Shown here: piece after piece, positions 1 through 14,037 of the stretch | Layout: every line of letters begins with the position of its first letter | Numbering within the stretch: the stretch's first letter is position 1 | Origin: Allacma fusca | Taxonomy: Eukaryota > Arthropoda > Collembola > Symphypleona > Sminthuridae | DNA: 64,000 nucleotides | Assembly: GCA_947179485.1 (NCBI GenBank) | Contig: OX359249.1 | Location: forward strand, 10,354,001 to 10,418,000 | Direction of reading: 5' to 3' | Notes under the pieces: generated by a model | Seen by the model: only the letters and a program-made list of their open reading frames with translations | What the model was told of the DNA's origin: nothing | Database searches by the model: none | Made by a program: the position numbers and the translations under genes

Positions 1-2330
1 GTCAAATATTTGACTTATTATTAGACCTTTGCAAATATCCCAACCTCTTTGAACTTAACTTATTTATGAAGTTCTCCTGATATTGCTAACTCCTTATTTG
101 CAAGACTAAGACTTTTAGCACGGGTGCTCTTATAATGATACTTGATCTTACCAGGAGACTCTGACTGTAATAATAATGTTCCAGTCTGTAATTTCATGTG
201 GACATTGTCTCCTTCCTCAATCAAATTTAAGGTACAAATAAATCTGAGTCCTAAATAGCGATGTAGAAATGACGTGCTAGCCTAGTACAAAAAACTTTCA
301 GAGTACAGACCCCCCCCCCTTATAATAACAATACTTTCTTCGAGGGCTAATAGAAAGGTACTTTGAAACTTTCACTTTTCTCACGGTGCTAATTTTTTTA
401 CTTGACCAAGCTATAAGGGATAGAGAATGCTGGATCCCTTCAGGATTGCTGCTAAAGACAGAGGCGACTGTATTCCCCCAACGCACTACTCACATACATA
501 TATACATAGATACTCCTTTCACTCGAAATATCCAAGAGTGAAAGGAGTGTGTGCTGTGGAGGAGAAAGCACATTGTGGCGTTTACGGAAGATAATATAAC
601 CACAAGCGTCGTAACCTTGGGATGGTAACCCCAAAAATACCATGTGGGCTTAGGATCCTAACCACAGGGAATTACGCTACCGTTCCTACAGATAGGGGAA
701 AGTCCATGAAAACGAATTGTTACAAGGAAGCAGACACACTCATCAAAATTTATTAAGCCGATCAAACTTCTCATTCCCAATTGACATCTTCATCCATGTA
801 GGTGTATCTATGTGTAGACCCATTGGGGGGAAAAATCCAAAAATCCTAGCGCTGTTCCCTTTCAAAATTTATAAGGACAGTTTCCGGAATAAAATCAGAA
901 CGAAGGAGTCCGAGTCGTTCAAAACTGCTTACGTTTCTTGAAATTCTTTCACAATATTCCCGTTCTAGTATTTTGACTTTTCTCCCATTGACTGGATTCT
1001 ATACCGACATTGTATTCGAATACACAATAGAGACCACGTCACAGGAAAAAAATTGTGGAGTGGTCTCTTGTTATAAGACAGACCGGTATGAATTGTATTT
1101 CCTCTACAGATGTACAAATATTTGCATAAATTCCCATTTGCCTTAATGTGAATTTTATGTTTATAATTCTTGAATTTATAATTTCCCCCCCCCCCAAAAA
1201 ATTGGAATTTTTTAAATGTATTCTTTTGAAGAGTTGACTGTAATTATGTGAGGACGATTCTTCAAGGCTGATGAATTTGGATGGATCCTGGTCTTTCGTA
1301 GAGTTGTTAGGACTTTCAGGAATTGACTCAAGGTATTTCCTTGAGGATACTTTTTAATTGAGGAATAATTAAATAATTGAAATAGACGTATCTATCCTTG
1401 GAAAATATTTGTAATTATTTTAGTTTAGCCTATTCAATCCTGAATTTCCAACAGCATGTATTCAACGGATACATTTTGGATGAATCAAGTGTCCTCTTGA
1501 GTGTATGGACTTTGAGGCTCTGTGGAGTGTGCTGAGGGGAAGGAATTCGAGGGAATTCTCATCCTAATAAGAAGCAGGGGATTTGTATTTGTATGACATA
1601 AAGACAGCTGCTCCCTTGGAATTAATTAAGTGATTACGGGAATCTCATATAGGCACAGTTCAAACTTACAATTAGTTTTAAAACTAATTAATCACAGCTT
1701 GTGTCATGGCAGCAATTAAAAATAAGATAGTTAACATTTCCCGGACTGAGGAATTACACAATTAATACTCAACCGCTGGAATGATTAATTTCATTAATTG
1801 TCATTTCCTTAATTATTTTACATGAGACAATAGTTAATTGCCCTCATACTCCATCCCACAATAATTTCTAGATTAGCGAATGAATTACAATGTGAAATAG
1901 CAGAGAACCTTGTCCTATTTTACTCCCTACAAAGTACAACTATTTTCAGAATATCACAGTGCCCCATTTCGTGACATATTTTTTCCCAGATGTTGGAGTA
2001 CAAATGCAGGAATTCTCTGGAATGTCTCTACACCGTATCGGGACTGTCAGATTGACAAATCTTGAATCGTATTGTTAGCTGCCTCATTTTCTCTCGTATC
2101 TCTCTTCGTATCTTAGTTTTCCTTTCGAAGCTGGCAAGAGTGAAGACCTCGAATGAATTACAAGATCGAACTAAGTTCAAAACACACCTAAAGGAAAATT
2201 CTCTGTAAGTTTAGATAACTTTAATAGAAAAAAGACTGAGCTTCAACAATCTTAATCGTATTATGGTAAAATTTTAAAAATTGTTTTTAAAATATTTTTT
2301 ATTTTAAACATTTTAATACTGCAATTTAAA
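1..2330. other. AT-rich non-coding DNA
   Basis: No gene, exon or transposon end is recognised. There are a C run at about 310 and another at 1186-1195, many AATTAATTA stretches at 1,620-1,860 and short imperfect palindromes. Only chance-length open frames. Confidence 0.7.
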
Positions 2331-2403
2331 AGCCTGCGTGGCTTGTTTTCTACCCTGGGGCCAACGTTCAGATTGTGGGAATATTTGTCAATATGGTGTT
2401 TTT

Positions 2404-2685
2404 GAGTATCCCGCCAAAATTGAACTAAGATATAATGTTGTCAATTTTTATTGTTTTACAAGTATTTTGATTTACAATGAGAAACTAATCCCACGTAGTT
2501 GGGGGCAAACTCTTAGATGATTTCCTCTCGGCAAAAAAAGGTGAATTTTGGTAAACAAAATTGATGAATTTGAATATCCCGCCAAAAATTTGACTAGGAT
2601 TTCGAAATTCGGTTGGTATTATTATGCCCTGAGGGGGGAAGAGCGAAATTTCAGATGATATCTTCTAGGCAAAAAAAAAAACAAA
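2404..2685. repeat. Diverged tandem duplication (~165 bp unit)
   Basis: TATCCCGCCAAAATTGAACTA followed by GGGGGCAAACTCTTAGATGA and CTCTCGGCAAAAAAA (2407-2538) recurs as TATCCCGCCAAAAATTTGACTA, GGGGGGAAGAGCGAAATTTC-AGATGA and TTCTAGGCAAAAAAA (2574-2684). Order and spacing are conserved while the intervening bases differ, so it is an old direct duplication. No function is suggested. Confidence 0.65.
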
Positions 2686-3462
2686 AACAGATCAAAACTG
2701 ACGGTTTTTCAAAATTTCGCGGTTAAAATTTTGAAAACCCTAAAATTGAAATCGAAATTAGATTCTGGGTAACATTAGGGTTTGAACGAAGTATTGCACT
2801 GATTCTTTCCTTAGTACTTCTAGATTTATATCGACGTTTTGATACATAAGGGAAAACATATAATATTAGGGAAATAAATGATTGTCTAATAATTAAAAGA
2901 GGAGTTTTGTTCACTTGAGGGATAATAGGGAGAGCTTCCGGTATCTATGTACGTATAATATCACTTTAATAGCCACAAACCTCTTGATTAGTCTCAAATC
3001 TGGGTTTTCAGTCAACGAACTTACGTCTCCAGCGATTTGGATCCCACAGAGTCTAATTTAAATTTGTGGTGAGAGGGTCTTAGAAGAATTACAGGGAATA
3101 GCACTCCTTCATCTCTTATCCAATAACCACATCATTACTTAAGACTCAAGATCTCCGACCCTACCTCAATATCCAGACCTTGTCTGGAGACATTAAGTGA
3201 GAAAATAAGGTTAAGACAGCTGTATAAATGCATGGTCTGGCGTGTATTTTCCTGGCTAAGCTCAACCATAAAGGAAGGAAAAGAGTCGGGGGCCCTGCTT
3301 AAACTGCCAAGATTAGGATTAGCACCAGACCTAATGTTGTAGTACGTAGTCATCCCGGAACTGAAAGCCTCAATGTGTGTACTTTCCGTTGGTGAAACTC
3401 CTTCAATGTTTTACTTACACAACTTCTTAATAGGCTCTCAGAGTGCAAACATACAGAGTTCA

Positions 3463-3499
<37 letters not shown>
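3463..3499. repeat. (CT)n microsatellite
   Basis: A run of CT dinucleotides with one CCT interruption. Confidence 0.95.
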
Positions 3500-5165
3500 G
3501 TATAGGGACATCCTTGAAAGGATCAAATTTTAACTCTAAGAACTGCAGGCTATTCTAAGATTCTATATACACAGATGCTCAAACAACTGACTTGCCCTCA
3601 CATCTCTGGCCCCTGTGATGGCGAATAGTTACATGGGTCGACAGAACCAATTCTAGAAACTAATTCTAAAAAATCAGGAAGACAATTTCCTATCGAATGG
3701 GGGACTTATTGGGTATTTCAAAAGTCCGGAGCTTGTGCTTGTAATGGAGGAGCAAACTACATGAACCTAGTGCTGTCATATTGTTCGCGTTTAGTTTGTT
3801 CCTTTGATCAGTTATTGCTATTTGAACAAAGCAAAATCAATAAAATTCGTTTTCGAAAAAATAAAACAAGATGGCGATAAGAAAAAACAAAAATGTTACA
3901 AACCATTTGTAACAGAGCACGTAAATAACCTTTTCAAGATAGGCTTCAATCAAGTATTGACAGTCCTCTCCCCGCCTTTATCTCAAATGAACCTGAAAAT
4001 ATTGGCGCGAAATTGTAAATTTGAAATGGCATTTAAGACAGCAAACGACTGACAAACGTGCTTAAATGACATACTGTTGACCTCAGTGCATTTTTGGTTG
4101 GAGACATGGCCTCATATAGACAATCGAGAGTAACAAATACCCTCATGACCAAGTTTAAACCATATTGTGCTCCAAATAGGTCCGTGATCTCAAAGGATCA
4201 TTAGTGTTAACAATTTAACATTTCGTAATGATTTGCTGTAGCAAGCCTCATGAGTTATTAGAAGTCATGTATAATTATTTGTAGTGTCTAAGCATTGGCA
4301 TTTGCATTCTCTAAAACACAAAGATTCAAGAAAGAAATACTGAACGCCGTTTTGTTTCTCACAATCTCGGAGTTTTAATGGCATTCGAATGAATTTTCTT
4401 GAATTGTTGCTAAGAAGTTTTTCTCAATTTGAAATTATTAATTATAAATTAATAATTTGTATTATTTGTATAACTATTTGTCAAAAAATGTAACAAAAAT
4501 ATGTAGTAATAAACTATATGAATACCGTTATTAACCGCTATAACCGAATTTGTTTCGAGTAAAACCCGTTTTAGCAAAAAACCGTATTTCAAAATACCGA
4601 AAGCAAAAACGGAAACAGAAATAATATGACAAAAATGCATTACTTGGAAACGAAAACCTTATTGTTGGGTTTTCCAACCCTGGTCATAAGTAGTTCCCAA
4701 GACCTCAACTCGGTCTCGCTGAGTTATAAGCAGGGCCATGATCTCAATTTGAACTTAGTAGTAATTACTGGTACTTATTTTGACAGCCTCTGTGAAAATT
4801 CCAATTCTTATTGTTCAAAAAACAAAGCAAAACAAAACTCGGTGAACAAAACAAAACTCAAATTGTTCTACTTTTGTTGATTTTGGAAGAGAACAAAACA
4901 AACGAACAAATTACAGCACTTTATGAACCAACTTGTACACACATTGTCAGGATGAAGAACAAATAAAAGAAAAAGAGTAAAAGCAAATGGCCCACATGAC
5001 TTTTTTGCTGAGAGGCAGATAAACTAATTGTGCATAAGTGCAAGCCTTCCTTAAAACAATACGGGCTATATGCAGCGTCCAGTACAAGCATAACAAACTA
5101 ATAGTACACGCCAAAGGATTCATACAAGTATCCGATTAGTTCATTTTGCTTTCAGCTTAAACAGT

Positions 5166-5202
5166 GTTTTCCAGCGTATTTTCCAACGTATTTTCCAGCG
5201 TG
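5166..5202. repeat. Three-copy 12-bp tandem repeat
   Basis: TTTTCCAGCGTA, TTTTCCAACGTA and TTTTCCAGCGTG stand in tandem. Confidence 0.8.
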
Positions 5203-8200
5203 TTATTAATTACATTTTTAAATTCAGTTCATACAGTATGGCATTTAGTAAAACTGGGTGTGTGTCAGGCTTAAGTAATTAATTACTAGTAATCGGACCA
5301 GCACTAAGTCCACAGTTTACATCGTCACCAACTTTACGTAATTACGCTTATGAGTAAATCAATATTTTCATGCAAAGGAGTATTTTCCCCCTACGGAGAG
5401 AATACTCTTACAAGGGATCTCACACAGTGAAAGTACAATTTATTTCCGGGAAAAATATTTCCCCAACACTTGAGCAAAAGCTGTTTTCGGGGAACAGCGA
5501 CACACAGTCTCCTGTGCGAAAACAGAATCTGATAGGATTAGCATGGACTCAAGAACCTGCTCCGAGTTGTAAATGAAGTGGATTTACGAATTTACTTACT
5601 CATAAGCCCAACCTTGAAAGTATACAGGATGTAATACCCAGGAATTAATCTGAGCAGCTGAACATATCTCTCCATTATTGTATTTAAAATCCATTGGGCC
5701 AATTGTGAGCACGTACTCCTTTTGATGATAACTTAATATCCTCAGCTCTCACCCATTTAACCCCTTATTACGGGACCAGCCCGAGATCCAATAGCTGAGG
5801 CTCTTCGTCACACATTAAAGACCATCCTGCTTATATGAAAACATTCCTTGTTGTCTTTATGCTAAGAAACTTTTTCCACTCAGTCCCATTTACCGCCCAC
5901 AAGGAGAATTCCAACCTTGTACTTGTATAAGGACACCGCGTTAATAAAGTAATTGGAGCTTTTAGAGATGCTCTTATGAGTACAGTACAGTGAGGAAATT
6001 TAACATAGGGTCAATTCTTGTCCCCCTCCCAGGAGGAAATCCTCTGACAAGGGCGTCCCTTGTAGGGAGAGTTTCCTGTACAGTAACAAGTGCTTGTGAA
6101 GTGCTACAGTAATAATTAACGGCTAACATCCCACTCCCAGGACATTGTTAGCATTATTAGATTTAATGGAAACATAGTTTGATGGTTGTTTCATACGAAG
6201 GAAGTTTCCAATCCTCCTCATCCTTCCCACCACATCATTCCGACCCACTCCACTTGTGTCTATGGACTGCTCTCTACAGTTACAAACTATTTTGAGGGAA
6301 CAAAGTCCTTCCATTGAGTTTGAGAAGTATTACTCAAACTCGGAACCCGCCTGACAATGAGCAGTCGTGGGTGGTTGGAGGACGGACTGAACAGGAGCCG
6401 ACACAAAAAGGCTTTTGTCCCGGGTTTAGTTTCCTTCACTTCCCCATATTTATCATTCCTTCCGCTCCAAATATCCCCGTCTGCCTTCCAAACTTATTCC
6501 CTGGGAGTGTCAGAGTGTCCTTTTCAAACAACAAGTGTATCTACTTTATCTTACTTGATACCAAAATCAGGGGATTTGATACAACCTCAAAGTTCATCAT
6601 GCTCTTAGCATGTCACTAATAGGAAACTTCCCTCAGCAACTCCGCTCGTCGCAATCTGGAGAGGGAAGATTGTCAGTGACAACAGAGGAGCATCCGAGAT
6701 CTTCCAGGCTGGCTGAAATAGGGAACCTTACTATTTAACAGATGTCACGTACAGTCAACTCGGTCTATAATCACAGCCCATTTTCTGACTGTAATAATTA
6801 TTACAATATAAAAATAACTCCCAGGAGATAATTACTCCTTCGTAATTACTGTATGCTCACAATTGAGATGTCCTTACATAAGGAGAGTCACTGCAGTGAC
6901 ATGTCTAAATATCCGAATCTTCTTTATAATAGACTTCGTACCTTCGTCCCACAATGCTTAAGGATTATAGTGCATTGGACGGATGGAGAGGAACTGCTGT
7001 AAGGAGCGTCACTGTCTCGTGTCTCGGAAAGAGGACAATTAATTTTGAACTAAATGGGAACGCGTGGGAATTTCCCTGCCCTTTGGGTAAAGATGCTCTT
7101 GTCGGCTCCCTTATGGCGAGAGTCATTTTATGGACGCACAACATTTACCAATCAAGAAAAATGTAGAAGTAATTTGTGCAAATATAGTTTAAGGCTTATT
7201 GTACGAGATTATAATTCATTTCATTAGAAGATTGAAATGGGAAAGCAAACATTTGTAAACTTGGAGCTTCCTCTCAGCAGGAAAGTTTGTGGGTGGGCTC
7301 GAAAACAGCCCGTAATAAATTTTCCAGCCGCACGCACAAACCTTTCATTACTGGCTCAAGTCACATTCCTTTGGAACTACAGTGCACTCTATATCTTTAC
7401 GAGCACCACCGGTGGAAGGAACTGGATTTAGCTCTTTCAGCGTCATTCTGTTTTTGTTATAACCTGAAAAATTATTTTACAAAGGAATCTCTCCAAATAG
7501 TTTTCTTCTGTAGAAAAATAGCTCTCGTATTAGGGGACCATTATAGGGAGACACACACACACACACGGGGGACGCTCTGATAAGGATAAAACCTAACAAT
7601 GGGGGGAACGGGAATGTGATCAAGTCTCTGTGCCCTCAAGAGAAAGTTCTTTATGAGGGAGTCCCTTGAAAGAAGCGTACACTGTACTTTATAGTATCCA
7701 GTTCCCATGAGGATAAGTTACTGCTGTAGGATTGAAAATGCCACGCACTTTTGGGAGCATCTTGCAATGACAACCCGTCACAGAGGCCTATTTATTAAGT
7801 ACGATAAATAAGTTGAAACTTATTTATGTGGAAAGAAATGCGAACATCTCTTAAATACCCCTGGAATTGAATTATTATATTTTTGGGAATCATTACAAAT
7901 CCATTAGCAAGGGACTGGATTAATGTCCAATGTCAAGTTTATCTGACGCCAAGAATAATGTTGACCCTAACTTCTCCACCCTTGAAGAACCACTCTGACA
8001 AGTTTAATTGGTTTTCCCTATAGAAACTCTCTAATGATAAGAGCCTCAATTTTTCATTGAGACAGGAATTATTCATCTCCAGTTCAATCTCCTTAATGTC
8101 CCAAATTTGTACGCCCTTACTACGGACGAGTCTTCAGTCTTTATAGAGGTACAATTTAGCATGTGAACATACAGACAGATAGATACATACACCTGGGAGG

Positions 8201-9208
8201 GTCTCACTGGGGGGTTGTTAAAATGAATGTTCCCGGAGAGAAATAGTCAACGTACATATTTCCATGCTGAGGTATATTTACATCGTAACTACTACTTTTC
8301 TGGAGCTACTTTCCAGGCCAGGAGCAAAAATGTTGAAAAAATATAATTATCTAATCTTACTTACAAAAATAAGATTTTGTAATTATTTCTTTTTAAAGGA
8401 TCGCAGACAACACGGGTCTTTTTACGGAGATTTTGTTCCATTTACGGAAGTTGTTATACAGTAAGGAGAGCTGTCGGTTCCTTTGACTTAATACAAGCTC
8501 ATGAATGTAATTAAGTAGAGCACCTCAACAGAGCCGGTCTGAATGCATATGTATGTAGCTCCAGAGTAATTGTCATTCAGCCAAGGACTCTTCTGGGGGG
8601 AAGCACGTTTGTCATCGAAACTTTCACAATGTAATGAGCAGTGTTTTGTAAACCAAATTACATCTCACTTCAGAGAACCCATTACCAACCACGTAGCTTT
8701 GGCTTGAAGTTCAACTTGGCAAGTTTGTGGTTGATGAAAATTGTTCGGGATAGGAACTGATGCGGGAATTAACTCTGATGAATGAACCAAAGCAGAGGAG
8801 AACAAATACGCACACTATTTAATTAGCGGGAATACTTGATCATATTTGTCATCTCTTTGAATTGCAATGCAAGCTTTTAATAAGCACTCGTGCTATGCAC
8901 AATATTTGAGGGTGGTGTAGTAATTACAGGAAACTCTCGTTATAAATATCAAAAATGAATTTATTTATGAAAAGAAGAGGCATTGACTCGGTCCAGTCAC
9001 CTTTTCCCTAAAAACAGCTTCCTTTTACGACTGGCTTTTACAGTACAAAGCAAAAGGAAACTCTGGTCCCTGGCGAATCCCCTAACAAGGGGTTACTGTA
9101 AATTACTGGAAAGTTTTTGTTGATCTTTGATCTTCGTAGCTACAGTCGGTTTGAATATAGAAATTACACTGGAGGGTTTATAAAGCCTTTGCTGGATTTT
9201 TAACAGTA

Positions 9209-9353
9209 CAGTCAACTCTCGTTACAAGGGAATCCTCAGGGGCCACAGCCTTGTTTCCCTTATAGAAGCTATCCCTTGTAAGCATTTTGGGAGCATCGTG
9301 GAAATGAATGGGGCCGGGCTAATGAGTCCCCTATAGCGAGAACCTAATCTGTC
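9209..9353. mobile_element. MITE, about 145 bp
   Basis: The left end CAGTCAACTCTCGTTACAAG, preceded by TA, pairs with a right end containing CCCCTATAGCGAGAACC. The right terminus is slightly diverged. The core includes CCCTTATAGAAGC and CCCTTGTAAGC, giving extra inner symmetry. Confidence 0.6.
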
Positions 9354-10103
9354 TAACTATCCATAATGTAAATTACTCTATCCCTACAGTACACACTGTA
9401 CTATAATAAAATAATTGACACTCATGGGGAACAATTATTCCCATCCTTTGATTTCCACTCACAATCAATGCATGAATAAATACTTGGATCCGCACGTCCT
9501 CCATATAAATCGTAGTATACATGCATATATGGTCCAGTGGGAACATGTATCAAAATCAAAATGTCACATGCTATAAGAGCACATATGTACAGTTACTCTC
9601 GCTATAACTCACCCCGTTGTGATCACATTGACACTGCAGTCCCAGAAAATATTTTAAGACAGTCCTGTGAATAATAATATTTCATAATCATGTAGGATCA
9701 TATATGTAGCTATAGGATTTTACCCGTTTCCATCAGGTGATCTTCTACTGTACAGGAAGGATACGCTCGTGAATTAACTTCAATCTGTACACAAGGTTTT
9801 GACGGTATACATCGAGGTTATTGTACTGCCCCTGGTTGTTTTTCTGCATTTGTCTGAGACTGGAAGTGCCTAATCATGTTACATGCCCTGTGTGTCAGTT
9901 TTGTATTTATTATGTAACTTTCCCAGGTACCTTTTTTGCATCCAACGAAACATTTTGCATTCCAACGCACAATTTTGCAGTGTGCTTCAGCAGGGACACT
10001 CAAAACTTTCTTCGCAACTATAGATGAGGTGTCTTACAGTTGCTTATGCATGGACATGTTAACATAATTGATAGTTTGATAGAAGCTTTCAGGGATGCTC
10101 TTC

Positions 10104-10130
10104 GAGAGAGCGAGAGAGAGAGAGAGAGAG
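10104..10130. repeat. (GA)n microsatellite
   Basis: A GA run that appears to have expanded from the GAGAG portion of a MITE right end (AGGGATGCTCTTCGAGAGAG ... GTGCACTC). Confidence 0.9.
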
Positions 10131-10899
10131 TGCACTCTTAACCGCGGGACCCATGTTCCGTGGAACAAATGGAAACAAAAGATTCTTCATAATTTCACGC
10201 TATGTCAGTGGTAGTAATGACAGTTATAAATTAAATATGTACATCGTGGGCCTAGGGAAGTCTGGAGTTCTTGAGCCATTGTTTCTAAAGGATTTAATCA
10301 ACAGGAAGCACACCTCACTCTCCAAGAGGGATGTACATACATGGAGAGGAAGATAGTATTGTAAATAGGAAATTTTACGATGGCACGCCTCACAGAAGAT
10401 GTAGGTTAATGCATATGTATCCAAAAAGCCAAGCCCATAGACACGGGATTGGAATCTTTTCCAGAGAATTTTAAGCCCAATTTTTCACAACCTTCTCACC
10501 CAACCATTCCGTATAATTTCCACGGGGTCGGGGATGAGCTGGCAGTAGTGCTGGCGTAAGAAAAATAAAATATCCCTAGACTTGGTGATTGCAAGGAGAA
10601 CACCGCTGAGATTTAGAGACTCCGACCCACTCCAGAAAATCGACGGAATGTACAGGGAGTTGGTTGGACAACAAAAGCTTTTAATCAAGTTTTATTGGCA
10701 ATGAACTGGATTCTTAAAATGGTCCCGTAACATTCACAAGTTATCACGAGTTCCTTCCGAGCTCCCAACAGTAGTAGCCCTAAACTTTCAAGAATAGATT
10801 ACTTCATCTCATAAGTGTGTGCACTGGACTGGATCTCCTCCTTCCAGAGAGAGAGAGAGCCTATTAGCTTCAGTTATATACTTTAGCCCTGTACAGATA

Positions 10900-11196
10900 C
10901 AGTCAAATCTCCCTGTACGAGACATCCTCCCAATTACTTTACTAGTGGAATAACAAGATTCTAATAAAAATAATTAATTTGTGCACATTTTTATTCAATA
11001 TTTTAATTTCTCTCCTTAAGACATAATAGGAGGACATGGCCTACAATGAATCTTCTGTATAAGATCAGATTATCTTCAAAATAATATCTCGCTTATAATA
11101 ACGTTCATTTCTTTTATTTCAATTATGAAAACGTATCCTTCAAAGAGGGAAAATTTGATCAAATTGGAACCGCTCGTATAGCGACAGGTCACACTG
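10900..11196. mobile_element. MITE with TA target duplication, 297 bp
   Basis: The left end CAGTCAAATCTCCCTGTACGA and the right end TCGTATAGCGACAGGTCACACTG are inverted repeats. TA dinucleotides sit directly outside both ends (10898-10899 and 11197-11198). The interior is AT-rich and non-coding. Belongs to the CAGT...TATAAG family found across the window. Confidence 0.75.
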
Positions 11197-13108
11197 TACG
11201 TGCGGATAGATAAGTGCGTGTGTGTGTGTTATATATGTGCAAATAGCCTGGATTTGATTGGAGCTAACAAAAGTGATGATGGGAATAGCTTTCCGAGCTC
11301 CCTATTAAATTGCATACGTAATTAATAATTAATGGAGTTAGCAGTTAGCTCTGATTACATTTTGTGTATAGGTGCATCCTTGCTGAGGACTATTCTACAT
11401 TTATTGGGTGGTAGAGCGTCTAGAAATCCATTTATTAACACGCTTTTAAATCGTATGAATAAAATTAAAATACAGCTGGAGACGAATGCAGAGCCTCAAA
11501 ATTATATGACTTGGTTCAGCCAAGCTCCAACTAATTTAATCAGCCATTTTGGGGAGCCCAGACTCCTACATAATTAAATTCATCCTCGTATTGCTAATAC
11601 TGGGGATTAGGATTATCACGAGGAGTAGTGTCGTTGTTGGTGCTAAAAAGTTTTCTTCCCTCAAATGTAATCCTATTAAAATTTATATGACTTTCTTCAA
11701 CGAGTAAATGAAAATAAAAATGAGGGAATGTTCCCGATGGAAATCGTAACGTGGGGAAGGTATACTGAGCAGTCCCAAGTAAATCCGAGCTAACCATTCA
11801 AAGGAATAAGCTTCAATCCCTTTGCAAAATTTCAATTTCAAGGTCAATGGTAAACTCAATGGTTGTTGGGATCTTAGTTAGATTTCAGTCCTGCTTACAA
11901 TGTCGTGGGTTTCATTAAACCCTCCATTCCCGTAGCCTTATTATTATCTACGGATACGTCGGGTTGAGGGAGGTACAATTTCTTACAATGCCCCAATAGT
12001 AATTTTGGAGACAGTGAGGAAGATTATGACGGAAGATGGGCAGATCAGTTAAACGAATAGTTTGGTTTTTTCAAATTCATATTAATTAAATTTTATTATT
12101 CTTACTGCGGCTCCTCACTCTGACTGGAAACACTGACCTACATTGTGCATAGGTCAATGTCATAAGTTTTAGACAATTTTTAATGACAAAAGGTCATTGG
12201 ATACAGATATTTTGTAATGTAATAACATCCTAGCTATAGGGGGGAGGAAATGTTTTTAGTGGTCTCTCGTGTTTTATCTTGAACCTTAAAAAATGAGTAG
12301 TCTTTCGGGTCCTATTACATCGTTTCAAAAGGATTACATCACCTTATAGAGTTTAATTTACAAGAAGCTTCAATTCCCGGACTGGAAGAATGACCAGACT
12401 AAAATGTATTCTGACTGGCTTCTCATGACAATTTCCAATTCCATTTCGCTACCTTAGTCGGCTTGAGGGTTTTACGTGAAATCCCTAAAGCCATCCGGGA
12501 AAAATGATTTATGCTAATTCAACCTTTTCGTATTTATTGTGACACGACACATGACATATATAAACGATAGTCCCTGGGATTGAGATGCTTTCAAGAAATA
12601 CAATTACCATGAACAAGGAAAATTGTTTGTCAAATGAAATCAAGGGAAATTGGAAAAGTTGAGGTGGACTTGGATAAGAAACTTTCCGACAAATACCCCA
12701 AACCATAGTAATTACAACAGAAGGTCCTCCATACGGATTGAGTCACGACCCAAATTCCAAATCCACATGAGGATGAGCCCAAACCCAAACTAAACTCTTT
12801 TCAACCCAGGGCAATTCCAAATGCTCCACCTCAGTCACGATCTCCAAATTTTTTTCTTGCAGTCCAAAAAGTTACTTTGATGCAATCACTGCCCTCTTCA
12901 TATAACTTACCATTCACCACAATATTTCACCTCAACCAATCACACTCAGGCTTCCACTAATTCTGCAAGGACCAATTACCAATTATGGAGTGGGATCTCC
13001 CTACAAAATCACTCCTCAAATGAGGAAAATCCCAGCATTTTATCCAATGCTCCAGTCTTACTGTGCCCCTATTTTGTCCTAATGAAAACAATTATTACCA
13101 TTGGGATA

Positions 13109-13127
13109 ACACACACACACACACACA
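13109..13127. repeat. (CA)n microsatellite
   Basis: About nine CA units. Confidence 0.95.
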
Positions 13128-13955
13128 TTACTTAAATGTGAGTCTGTTCAAATATTTTTCCAAGATATTTGTAATACTGAGCAAATGTTTTAGAATTTAA
13201 GCACGTTAGGATGCTCTTATCGAAATTGCTCCTTTCAAGAGCATCTTATAATTAAAAAAAAACATTTTTTCCCTTCCAGGGATGCTCTCATAGAGAGAAC
13301 ACACTGCGCTGTAGTAATCAGAAGCGTTCGGACTTTTCTCTAGAATTAAGGAAATACCTAATGACCTGAGTTTCGGAGCTTGAAGCGACTTCTCTCTCAC
13401 GGCATGTCACTGGAGCATTTCTGTGCCTAATTACCTGAAAGTACCCCCTACTTGTGATTCCGCTCATTAATCAAGTTACATAAGAAATTCCAGTATTTAC
13501 AGGAACTTGGTACCCGAGCCCAAAGGTCTCACTCCCTCCCATCAATAAAGCTCACGCAATTTGTCTACACTATTCTACTATGTATAGTTGAGGAAATGTA
13601 ATGAAAAGTATTTCCGTCTAACTCCCCCGTCATCTCTGAGAACTAGTTCTTTCTGAAGGTTACACCCTCCTTGTGTTTCACACACGAGGCCTTAAATTAC
13701 TTTCCTCATAATTTCTCTACTGCAGTTACAGGAGCAGGCGTAGGAAGTTGGGACCCAAATTGAACCATAAGTTACACACAGAATGCGTAAATGCGGGAAG
13801 ACGGGGATTAAGCCAAATGTCCGCTCACTCGCCCCAATTTACTTTTACTTAAAGAAAAATCCTAGATTATTTACGAACACCTACGAACGTCCAGCAGAAG
13901 GGCCAAGGAGGAAAGCTGAAGCTAATTCTTGTGGATTAAACTGCTCCATAAAATA

Positions 13956-14037
13956 CAGTCCACTCGGAGGATAAGAGGATATTTTCCAATTCAGATTTTT
14001 TCCTGTGAGTTGTGCCCTTCATAAAGAGGGTGCACTG
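13956..14037. mobile_element. Short MITE, 82 bp
   Basis: The left end CAGTCCACTCGGAGGATAAG pairs with the right end CTTCATAAAGAGGGTGCACTG. TA precedes the left end; the right flank is TG. Non-coding. Confidence 0.6.

Larger units (their letters stand above)
2700..9200. other. Non-coding DNA with scattered MITE half-sites
   Basis: Family-like ends occur near 5385-5425, 5965-5995, 6050-6085, 7085-7130, 7640-7690 and 8925-8945, mostly without a partner. An AAAAC-rich stretch lies at 4,815-4,910. No exon-like sequence was found. Confidence 0.6.

Noticed and set aside
2350-2375. GGGGCCAACGTT as another copy of the 43.3-kb palindromic element
   Set aside because: Only a dozen bases match, with no inverted partner nearby.
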